DNA of 7,034 nt. Origin: Bacteroidales bacterium UBA5537 (GTDB lineage Bacteria; Bacteroidota; Bacteroidia; Bacteroidales; Lentimicrobiaceae). The stretch is taken from assembly GCA_002426025.1 (NCBI GenBank), contig DINP01000063.1:37428-44461 (forward strand), in the 5' to 3' direction. Every line of letters starts with the position of its first letter. The stretch's first letter is position 1. The translations under genes were made by a program, and so were the position numbers. Under the pieces are notes generated by a model. It ran no database searches and was not told where the DNA came from. It saw nothing but the letters and a program-made list of their open reading frames with translations. Shown here piece after piece: positions 1 to 6,108 of this stretch.

Positions 1-839
1 GCATCATGAACAAGAACATCATCTTCAGTTATACCATTTTCGCCTAAAGTTACTACTTCAAGTTGTGTTCCGTTCAGGCGGATTCCTTTATCCTTGTTTT
101 TCCCAAAGATAATTGGCTCACCGTTGCGCAGGAAAACCTGACGGTCATCCCGCACCTCTTTATTGGTAACTGAATCGTGCGTTTTATCAGCAAAGATTAT
201 ACAGTTCTGAAGAATTTCAACAACAGACGTACCGTCGTGTTTTGAAGCTTCAAACATTACTTCAGTCATATGCTTCGGATTGGTGTCGACCACGCGGGCA
301 AAGAATGTACCCTGAGCGCCGAGCACCAGTTCACCAGGATTAAATGGATGTTCGATGGTTCCCTGTGGCGAAGTTTTGGTTACGCTGCCCATAGGAGTTG
401 TGGGCGAATACTGTCCCTTAGTCAATCCATAAATCTGGTTGTTGAACAGCATGATATTCACATCAATATTGCGGCGGATGATGTGTATAAAATGATTTCC
501 TCCGATAGCCATTGAATCACCATCGCCGGTTGCAATCCACACACTCAGGTGCGGGTTTGCAATTTTTACACCTGAGGCAATTGCGGCGGCACGGCCGTGG
601 ATTCCATGAATTCCATATGTATTCACATAATAGGGGAACCTTGAAGAGCATCCGATACCGGAAACAAACATGAAATTCTCCTTACGGTAACCGATTTTAG
701 GAAAAACATTGGCAACCGATGAAAGTATAGCATGGGCACCACAACCCGGGCACCATTTTACCATTTGGTCGCTTACAAAATCCGCCTTGGTAAGTTCTAC
801 CGAAGAACGTTCTATGGTTAAGTTTGGTTGATTGTTCAT
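1..839 (-). CDS. korB: 2-oxoglutarate:ferredoxin oxidoreductase, beta subunit (partial, C-terminus beyond window)
   Basis: This is the thiamine-diphosphate subunit of a 2-oxoacid:ferredoxin oxidoreductase, which with KorA converts 2-oxoglutarate and CoA to succinyl-CoA and CO2 while reducing ferredoxin in the cytoplasm. The minus-strand frame is open from ATG (837-839) to the window edge: 279 codons, with roughly 60 residues missing judging from the usual family length of about 340. Visible motifs are WCPGCG (C30, C33), GIGCS (C64) and C213 in EILQNC, which together fit the four ligands of the proximal [4Fe-4S] cluster. The diphosphate/Mg site is GDGD at 105-108 with NN at 133-134, followed by IYGLTKGQ and SPTTP, typical of the Kor branch. 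The start lies 2 bases after the korA stop, so the two are surely co-transcribed. I translated the whole stretch and found no frameshift or stop. Specificity for 2-oxoglutarate rests on family resemblance plus the neighbouring sucAB; another 2-oxoacid is possible. Confidence 0.94.
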   Translation of the reverse strand, partial: MNNQPNLTIERSSVELTKADFVSDQMVKWCPGCGAHAILSSVANVFPKIGYRKENFMFVSGIGCSSRFPYYVNTYGIHGIHGRAAAIASGVKIANPHLSVWIATGDGDSMAIGGNHFIHIIRRNIDVNIMLFNNQIYGLTKGQYSPTTPMGSVTKTSPQGTIEHPFNPGELVLGAQGTFFARVVDTNPKHMTEVMFEASKHDGTSVVEILQNCIIFADKTHDSVTNKEVRDDRQVFLRNGEPIIFGKNKDKGIRLNGTQLEVVTLGENGITEDDVLVHD

Positions 840-841
840 GG

Positions 842-2692
842 TTATTTTTCCTCCAAGGTTTGGTTAAAGGTCTGGGCAAGTTCTGAAACCGTAAATGGCA
901 GACCCTGAACTTTATTGTATTTCAGGTAATTATGACCCGGATGGGTCATTCTAAGGTAATTAACAAACTGACCACTGTTGAGTTCGCAAACCAGAATTTT
1001 TTTGAATCCTTTCAGCAGTTCTGCTGTGTTTTTCGGCAGAGGCATAATATAGTTAAAGTGGGCATGGCTAATGCTCTTGCCTTGTTTCTGAACCTCTTCA
1101 ACAGCTTCCTGAACAGCTCCGAGCGTTCCGCCCCAGCTAATAATCAGTAGTTCTCCCTCTTTTTCGCCAACTATTTCCTGTTCAGGTATATAATCAGCTA
1201 CTTTCTGCACCTTGGCTTCGCGTAAATCAACCATTTTCTGATGGTTCAGAGGATCGGTTGAAACATTACCATAAACATCTTCTTTTTCGAGACCACCTAT
1301 GCGGTGACGCAAACCTTCTGTTCCAGGAATTGCCCACTGACGAACCAAAGTTTCGGGATCGCGCTTGTAAGGCTTGTAATCAGGGTCATTTGCCTTGGCG
1401 ATGGGAGCTGTTATGGAAGGAAGATCGGCCACTTTCGGTATCCTGAAAAGCTGTGAACCATTTCCAAGGTAACCATCGGTTAAAAGAATAACCGGTGTCA
1501 TGTGTTCCACTGCAATTTTTGAAGCCATATAGGCATAATAAAAACAATTGGCAGAGGTAGAGGCTGCAATTACAACAACAGGGCATTCGCCATTGCGGCC
1601 AAACAATGCCTGGTAAAGGTCGCTCTGCTCCGATTTGGTTGGCAAACCGGTACTTGGTCCACCACGCTGAACATTAACTATTACCAGCGGTAACTCTGTC
1701 ATCACTGCCAGACCAATGGCTTCGCTTTTCAGCGAAAGCCCCGGACCCGAAGTTGTAGTTAGCGCAAGTGAGCCGGTATAACTGGCTCCTATTGAAGAAC
1801 AGATACCTGCAATTTCATCTTCGGCCTGAAAAACTTTGGCACCCAGCGATTTGAATTTGGCAAGTTCAATTAAGATTTCAGTTGCAGGTGTAATAGGATA
1901 TGATCCTAAGAACAGGGGCCGACCCGACCGCTCGGAAGCAGCCAGAAAACCCCAGGCGGTGGCAACATTACCGGTAATATTGCGGTAACGGCCTGGTTTT
2001 ATAGCAGCTTTGCTTACCTGATAAACCGAAACCAGAGCCTCTACTGTATCGGCGAAACTGAATCCAGCTTCGAGTACTATTTTATTGGCCTCAATTACCT
2101 GTGGTTTGTTCTTGAATTTTTTATTGAAAAAATCGTATGTGGCATCAAAACTCCAGCTAAACAAATGGTACATAATACCAAGTGCAAACATATTTTTACT
2201 CTTGTCCACTGTTTTATTATCCAGATCAAGGTGTTTTAAACTGGCACGTGTAAGTGAAGTAATGGGGGCCTTAACAAGATTAAAACTACTTAAACTACCA
2301 TCATCAATAGGATTTGTTGTATATCCTGCTTTTTTTACAGCAGCATCTTCAAATGAATCGAGGTCAACGATAATTGTAGCACCAGGTTTAGCCCATTTCA
2401 GATTTGATTTGAGTGAAGCAGGGTTCATTGCCACCAATACATCACACAAATCGCCAGTAGTTTCTATCTTTTTCGCGCCAACATGAACCTGAAATCCAGA
2501 AACACCAGCTACAGTGTTTTGCGGTGCACGAATTTCAGCAGGATAATCGGGGAAAGTGGCGAGATCGAGACCGGCCAGAGCAGCAGTGTCAGAGAACAAG
2601 GTACCTGTCAACTGCATTCCATCGCCTGAGTCGCCAACAAACTTTACGACAACTGTTTCCCGCTGGATAACATTACTTTTTGTTTTTATCAT
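842..2692 (-). CDS. korA: 2-oxoglutarate:ferredoxin oxidoreductase, fused gamma-alpha subunit
   Basis: The product has 616 residues, the length expected for Bacteroidota KorA, in which the gamma domain is fused ahead of the alpha domain. The gamma domain spans about residues 12-200 and begins with VKFVGDSGDGMQLTG; it also carries FPDYPAEIRAP (48-57), the usual CoA-side domain signature. The alpha domain spans about 228-616: GNVATAWGF, then YPITPATEI (265-273), whose threonine contacts the 2-oxoacid carboxylate in the family, then SGPGLSLKSEAIG (315-327) and RGGPSTGLPTKSEQSDL (343-359). A C-terminal transketolase-like domain is seen around ISWGGT (518-523). There are no cysteine-rich ferredoxin domains, so electrons must leave through the KorB cluster to a separate ferredoxin; one is encoded divergently just upstream. 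The ATG at 2690-2692 is the natural start, reading MIKTKS before the conserved strand. No Shine-Dalgarno precedes it. Substrate is inferred as 2-oxoglutarate. Confidence 0.95.
   Translation of the reverse strand: MIKTKSNVIQRETVVVKFVGDSGDGMQLTGTLFSDTAALAGLDLATFPDYPAEIRAPQNTVAGVSGFQVHVGAKKIETTGDLCDVLVAMNPASLKSNLKWAKPGATIIVDLDSFEDAAVKKAGYTTNPIDDGSLSSFNLVKAPITSLTRASLKHLDLDNKTVDKSKNMFALGIMYHLFSWSFDATYDFFNKKFKNKPQVIEANKIVLEAGFSFADTVEALVSVYQVSKAAIKPGRYRNITGNVATAWGFLAASERSGRPLFLGSYPITPATEILIELAKFKSLGAKVFQAEDEIAGICSSIGASYTGSLALTTTSGPGLSLKSEAIGLAVMTELPLVIVNVQRGGPSTGLPTKSEQSDLYQALFGRNGECPVVVIAASTSANCFYYAYMASKIAVEHMTPVILLTDGYLGNGSQLFRIPKVADLPSITAPIAKANDPDYKPYKRDPETLVRQWAIPGTEGLRHRIGGLEKEDVYGNVSTDPLNHQKMVDLREAKVQKVADYIPEQEIVGEKEGELLIISWGGTLGAVQEAVEEVQKQGKSISHAHFNYIMPLPKNTAELLKGFKKILVCELNSGQFVNYLRMTHPGHNYLKYNKVQGLPFTVSELAQTFNQTLEEK
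850..854 (-). promoter_or_regulatory. Shine-Dalgarno-like GGAGG before korB
   Basis: On the minus strand GGAGG ends 10 bases before the korB ATG, inside the last codons of korA (Leu-Glu-Glu-Lys-stop). The other three starts in this window have no such element. It may drive korB translation within the operon, but the bases also simply encode the KorA tail, so function is uncertain. Confidence 0.45.
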
Positions 2693-2723
2693 GATAGTTA
2701 GGAGGTTGATTTGCTTCAGTTGG

Positions 2724-2752
2724 CAAAGTTATATTATTTAATCACTATCAAA
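2724..2752 (-). promoter_or_regulatory. candidate korAB promoter (Bacteroidota type)
   Basis: Read on the minus strand, TAACTTTG (2731 down to 2724) fits the Bacteroidota -7 consensus TAnnTTTG. A TTTG (2752 down to 2749) lies 17 bases upstream and could be the -33 element, slightly closer than the usual 19 or so. Transcription would start near 2717, giving a leader of about 25 bases to the korA ATG. This is a match by eye, not a mapped start. Confidence 0.6.
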
Positions 2753-2830
2753 AGCAAGCTTTCTATAAAAATTTCAAGATTAAATCCACTACCGGGCATA
2801 CTCCCTTTCTAATCATGTAAATTCCTGTTA

Positions 2831-2881
2831 TTTAAGCCATTACGACCATAAATCTATCAGACTCTATTTAGAAGGCTTAAA
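2831..2881. repeat. 8-base inverted repeat in the divergent region
   Basis: TTTAAGCC at 2831-2838 is repeated as its exact reverse complement GGCTTAAA at 2874-2881, with 35 bases between. It lies between the two divergent promoters, just upstream of the ferredoxin promoter. It could be a split operator or chance in A/T-rich DNA. Confidence 0.35.
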
Positions 2882-2896
2882 AATAATTGTATAGAC

Positions 2897-2926
2897 TTTA
2901 TTTTCTTGGAATAACACTTATATTTG
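2897..2926 (+). promoter_or_regulatory. candidate ferredoxin-gene promoter (Bacteroidota type)
   Basis: TATATTTG at 2919-2926 matches the Bacteroidota -7 consensus TAnnTTTG exactly. The -33 side is weak: TTTA at 2897-2900, 18 bases upstream, is the best candidate. A start near 2933 would give a leader of about 35 bases. The core CACTTATATTTGCA is almost the same as the CACTATATTTGCA at the sucA promoter. Confidence 0.62.
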
Positions 2927-2956
2927 CAGCCGAAAGTAAATTCAAATCACTAATTA

Positions 2957-2968
2957 AACAATATTGTT
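2957..2968. repeat. perfect 12-base palindrome abutting the ferredoxin start codon
   Basis: AACAATATTGTT is its own reverse complement and ends on the base before the ATG at 2969. In DNA it could be a dimeric regulator's site downstream of the promoter. In RNA it could at most form a very small, weak hairpin at the ribosome-binding position. No function is proven, and the sequence is A/T-rich. Confidence 0.45.
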
Positions 2969-3136
2969 ATGGCTTACGTAATAACAGATGACTGTACAGC
3001 TTGCGGAACCTGCATTGATGAATGTCCGGTTGACGCTATCTCTGAAGGTGACATCTATAAAATTGATCCGGATGTATGTACCGATTGCGGTTCATGCGCC
3101 GATGTTTGTCCGGTTGAAGCAATTCACCCTGCATAA
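2969..3136 (+). CDS. 2[4Fe-4S] ferredoxin, clostridial type
   Basis: This small gene encodes a 55-residue low-potential ferredoxin with two classic CxxCxxCxxxCP motifs: C9, C12, C15, C19-Pro and C37, C40, C43, C47-Pro. By family rule, three cysteines of each motif plus the fourth of the other bind each cubane. The two halves are internally repeated (YVITDDCTACGTC against YKIDPDVCTDCGSC), the normal pseudo-twofold layout. It is rich in Asp and Glu and has almost no basic residues, as expected for a soluble cytoplasmic electron carrier. Length matches the family exactly. Position beside divergent korAB makes it the natural electron acceptor (or donor, in the reductive direction) for KorAB, though it may also serve other ferredoxin enzymes. 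The ATG at 2969 is the only sensible start. It has its own promoter and terminator, so is probably transcribed alone. Confidence 0.95.
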   Translation: MAYVITDDCTACGTCIDECPVDAISEGDIYKIDPDVCTDCGSCADVCPVEAIHPA

Positions 3137-3143
3137 ACAAATC

Positions 3144-3187
3144 TAAAAATCTGATTTTTAAGCCTGCCTTTCCGGCGGGCTTTTTTT
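3144..3187 (+). terminator. intrinsic terminator after the ferredoxin gene
   Basis: The main hairpin has an 8-base stem AGCCTGCC (3161-3168), a 5-base loop, and GGCGGGCT (3174-3181), with one G-T wobble, and runs straight into seven T residues (3181-3187). Directly before it is a second A/T hairpin, TAAAAAT (3144-3150), loop CTG, ATTTTTA (3154-3160). The G/C stem and T tract should end ferredoxin transcription and insulate it from sucA. Confidence 0.9.
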
Positions 3188-3224
3188 ATCCCAAAAATCT
3201 GAAAACATTATTATTGCCCGATTG

Positions 3225-3295
3225 TTTGATTGAGCAGGTTTTGATTGACCTGTCTTTTGCACTATATTTGCATAAATTGCGCTTCAACCAATCAA
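3225..3295. repeat. three copies of TTGATTG around the sucA promoter
   Basis: The 9-mer TTTGATTGA occurs at 3225-3233 and again at 3240-3248, 15 bases apart, the second covering the -33 element. The core TTGATTG appears once more in reverse orientation (CAATCAA) at 3289-3295, between the likely transcription start and the sucA ATG. The set brackets the promoter and could be a regulator's sites; chance in A/T-rich DNA is the alternative. Confidence 0.4.
3240..3270 (+). promoter_or_regulatory. sucAB promoter (Bacteroidota type)
   Basis: TTTG at 3240-3243 and TATATTTG at 3263-3270 are separated by 19 bases, an excellent fit to the Bacteroidota -33/-7 promoter (TTTG and TAnnTTTG). Transcription should begin near 3277, leaving about 25 bases of leader before the sucA ATG. 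It lies after the ferredoxin terminator, so sucAB is an independent unit. Confidence 0.75.
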
Positions 3296-3301
3296 TTAAA
3301 T

Positions 3302-6097
3302 ATGGATAACTTCTCTTACCTGTCGAATGCAGAGAGCGATTTTATCGTGCAGCTTTACAATCAGTATCTCGAAGATCCGTCGTCTGTTGATGCAGGCTGG
3401 CACCGGTTTTTCGAAGGCTTTGAATTTGCACGTAAGAACTACAGCCCTAAAGATGAGCAACTTGCCGTTCCCTCTGAGTTCAAGGTAATTAACCTGATAA
3501 ATGGCTATCGGCAGCGCGGTCATCTTTTTACAAAGACCAATCCTGTCCGTACACGCCGCAAATACAGCCCAACCCTCGATATTGAAAATTTCGGCCTTAC
3601 CAATGACGATCTGAACAAAGAGTTTCATGCTGGTAACGAAATCGGTATCGGCCCGGCCCCGCTTTCAAAAATTATCGCCCATCTTGAGCAAACCTATTGC
3701 CAATCAATAAGTGTAGAGTATGCCTATATCCGGAATGAAACTATTTTTCACTGGCTGCGCACCCGCATGGAATCGCGCCGAAACGAACCAAAATACAGCA
3801 AGGCGTTTAAAATGACCATTCTGCAAAAGCTGAGTGAAGCGGTTTTATTCGAGAAATTTCTCCATAAACGATTTCCCGGTCAGAAACGGTTTTCACTCGA
3901 AGGTGGCGAGTCGCTCATTCCAGCGCTGGATGCAGTTATTGAAAAAGGTGCCGAGCTTGGAGCTAAAGAGTTCCTTATCGGGATGCCGCACCGTGGCAGG
4001 CTCAATGTGCTTGCCAACATCATGGGCAAGCCTTACAAAGACATTTTCAATGAGTTCTCAAACAAGGAGTTCGACGATGAATTTGTGCTGGGCGATGTAA
4101 AATACCATCTGGGCGCTACTTTAAACAGGCCAACCCACATTGGCAAGAATGTTGATCTTACCCTGGCGCCGAATCCTTCCCATCTTGAAACAGTCGGCCC
4201 TGTTGTTGAAGGAATAACCCGGGCAAAAATTGACCAGCTCTATAAAGGCGATACCGACAGCATCGTTCCCATCCTGATCCATGGTGATTCATCCATAGCC
4301 GGACAGGGCGTGGTTTACGAACTTGTTCAGATGTCAGAACTCGAAGGTTACCATACCGGAGGCACCATTCATCTTGTGGTTAACAACCAGGTTGGCTTTA
4401 CAACCAATTACCTCGATTCGCGCAGCAGCACCTATTGCACCGATGTGGCAAAAGTTGTGCAATCGCCTATTTTTCATGTGAATGCCGACGATGCCGAAGC
4501 CGTGGTTTATGCCATTGAACTGGCCATGGAGTACCGCGAGAAATTCGATAAAGATGTTTTTATTGATTTGCTTGGCTATCGCCGTTACGGCCATAACGAA
4601 GGCGACGAACCACGCTTTACCCAGCCACTTCTTTACAAAGCCATAGAGAAACATCCCGATGTACGGCAGCTATATGTTGAAAAACTATTGAAAGAAAAAG
4701 TGCTTACGCAGGAAGATGTTGATAATATTGAAAATAAAATCAACGGTATTCTCGAAGAGCATCTGGCAGCTTCCAATCTTTCTCAAAAATCAAAAATTAC
4801 CCCCTTTCTCGGCCCAACCTGGAGCAACATCCGCGTTGCGGTTAATGAAGACTTTCTGCAATCCCCCACAACAGGCGTTGATCTGAAAACCTTGTCGAAA
4901 CTGGGCAATCAGATTACCGAATTGCCCGGTGACAAAAATTTCAACAGGAAACTGGTAAAGTTAATGAAGGATCGCAAAGCCATGCTTAAACCAGGTGGCA
5001 AACTCGACTGGGCCATGGGCGAATTACTGGCTTATGCTACTTTGCTGAATGAAGGCATCCCAGTAAGGCTAAGTGGGCAGGATTCGCAAAGGGGAACTTT
5101 TTCGCACCGGCATGCCGTATTGACCATTGAAGATTCAGGCGATAAATATACACCTCTCAAAAACTTAGGCCCCAATCAGGCCGCTTTTGATGTTTATAAC
5201 TCTCCATTGTCAGAATACGGGGTTCTTGGATTTGATTACGGTTATTCTCTTGCTTCACCTCAATCACTTACGATCTGGGAAGCCCAGTTTGGCGATTTTT
5301 TCAATGGAGCACAAATAATAATAGATCAATACCTAAGTAGTGCCGAAGATAAATGGCGGGTAATGAGCGACCTGGTGTTGTTTTTGCCGCATGGCTACGA
5401 AGGCCAGGGGCCCGAACATTCGAGCGGACGTATTGAGCGATTCCTGTCGCTTTGCGCTGAAAATAATATGCAGGTTGTAAACTGTACTACTCCGGCCAAT
5501 TTTTTCCATTTACTCAGAAGACAGTTAAAGCGTCCATTCCGGAAACCTTTGGTTGTGTTTACTCCAAAAAGCTTGCTCAGGCATCCCGACTGTGTTTCGA
5601 CACTTGATGAGTTGAGCAAGGGTGGTTTCCACGAAGTAATTGATGACGAACAGGTTGACCCGAATGCCGTTAAACGCGTTATTTTTACCAGCGGAAAATT
5701 GTATTACGATCTGATTGAAGAGCGCACAAAACGTGGTACCGGTGAAGCAATCGTTCGGATTGAACAATTGTATCCTTTCCCGAAAGAGCAGGTAAAACAA
5801 GTGCTGGCACGTTACCCGAATGCCGAGCGCCATGCCTGGGTTCAGGAAGAGCCGGCGAATATGGGTGCCTGGTCGTTTATTGTACGCAACTTTAAGGAAA
5901 CCGATATACTGCTGGTGGCCCGGCCCGAGAGTGGCAGCCCTGCAACCGGATCAGGCAGATTACATGCCTTGCGTCAGCGCAAAATAGTTGAAAAAGCTTT
6001 TGGTGAATGCACCTGCCCCAATGCCAATCTGGTATGTAAAATGGTGTGTGCCCCGCACGAGTGGTCGTTTATTCCCGAAACAGCAAAAACCGAATAA
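3302..6097 (+). CDS. sucA: 2-oxoglutarate dehydrogenase E1 component
   Basis: This is the thiamine-diphosphate decarboxylase of the NAD-linked 2-oxoglutarate dehydrogenase complex, passing the succinyl group to the lipoyl arm of SucB. From ATG 3302 it has 931 residues, against about 930 in E. coli SucA. The N-terminus reads SYLSNAESDFIVQLY then EDPSSVDAGWHRFF, the conserved region that tethers E1o to E2. Catalytic landmarks are MPHRGRLNVLAN (229-240), GDVKYHLG (264-271), NPSHLE (291-296), the diphosphate/Mg motif HGDSSIAGQG (327-336) with NNQVGFTT (361-368), and CYRRHGHNE-like YRRYGHNEGDEP (426-437). The second transketolase domain follows with SGQDSQRGTFSHRH (591-604), and a C-terminal domain with PFP near 825. 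A longer frame opens at TTG 3245, but that would start inside the promoter and add 19 residues with no family match. No Shine-Dalgarno. Odd: about 28 residues after the usual family end form a cysteine-containing tail (C903, C905, C912, C916). Confidence 0.97.
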   Translation: MDNFSYLSNAESDFIVQLYNQYLEDPSSVDAGWHRFFEGFEFARKNYSPKDEQLAVPSEFKVINLINGYRQRGHLFTKTNPVRTRRKYSPTLDIENFGLTNDDLNKEFHAGNEIGIGPAPLSKIIAHLEQTYCQSISVEYAYIRNETIFHWLRTRMESRRNEPKYSKAFKMTILQKLSEAVLFEKFLHKRFPGQKRFSLEGGESLIPALDAVIEKGAELGAKEFLIGMPHRGRLNVLANIMGKPYKDIFNEFSNKEFDDEFVLGDVKYHLGATLNRPTHIGKNVDLTLAPNPSHLETVGPVVEGITRAKIDQLYKGDTDSIVPILIHGDSSIAGQGVVYELVQMSELEGYHTGGTIHLVVNNQVGFTTNYLDSRSSTYCTDVAKVVQSPIFHVNADDAEAVVYAIELAMEYREKFDKDVFIDLLGYRRYGHNEGDEPRFTQPLLYKAIEKHPDVRQLYVEKLLKEKVLTQEDVDNIENKINGILEEHLAASNLSQKSKITPFLGPTWSNIRVAVNEDFLQSPTTGVDLKTLSKLGNQITELPGDKNFNRKLVKLMKDRKAMLKPGGKLDWAMGELLAYATLLNEGIPVRLSGQDSQRGTFSHRHAVLTIEDSGDKYTPLKNLGPNQAAFDVYNSPLSEYGVLGFDYGYSLASPQSLTIWEAQFGDFFNGAQIIIDQYLSSAEDKWRVMSDLVLFLPHGYEGQGPEHSSGRIERFLSLCAENNMQVVNCTTPANFFHLLRRQLKRPFRKPLVVFTPKSLLRHPDCVSTLDELSKGGFHEVIDDEQVDPNAVKRVIFTSGKLYYDLIEERTKRGTGEAIVRIEQLYPFPKEQVKQVLARYPNAERHAWVQEEPANMGAWSFIVRNFKETDILLVARPESGSPATGSGRLHALRQRKIVEKAFGECTCPNANLVCKMVCAPHEWSFIPETAKTE

Positions 6098-6108
6098 AAA
6101 AGTCTGTA

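Larger units (their letters stand above)
2693..2968. other. divergent intergenic region between korA and the ferredoxin gene
   Basis: This 276-base A/T-rich stretch separates the korA start from the ferredoxin start. I found no credible open frame or RNA gene in it. It holds a candidate promoter facing each way near its two ends, about 190 bases apart, an 8-base inverted repeat between them, and a 12-base palindrome touching the ferredoxin start codon. The spacing leaves room for a shared regulator. Confidence 0.8.

Noticed and set aside
697..879. 60-codon minus-strand frame spanning the korA-korB junction, suggesting a broken korB
   Set aside because: It is in a different frame. Full translation from 839 to the window edge gives uninterrupted KorB with all expected motifs.
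2085..2486. 133-codon open frame on the plus strand
   Set aside because: It lies wholly antisense to the well-supported korA and has no recognisable motif or start signal; it is a shadow of that gene.
2085..2692. Possibility that korA is a pyruvate:ferredoxin oxidoreductase
   Set aside because: The two-subunit gamma-alpha plus beta layout, the absence of a built-in ferredoxin domain, Kor-type motifs and the adjacent sucAB all favour 2-oxoglutarate.
2700..2705. AGGAGG on the plus strand in the divergent region
   Set aside because: No start codon with an open frame follows at a suitable distance on that strand; on the minus strand it reads CCTCCT and cannot act as a Shine-Dalgarno for korA.
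3245..3301. TTG start that would lengthen SucA by 19 residues
   Set aside because: The added stretch covers the -7 promoter element and the likely transcription start, and its residues do not resemble the E1o N-terminus, which begins properly at ATG 3302.
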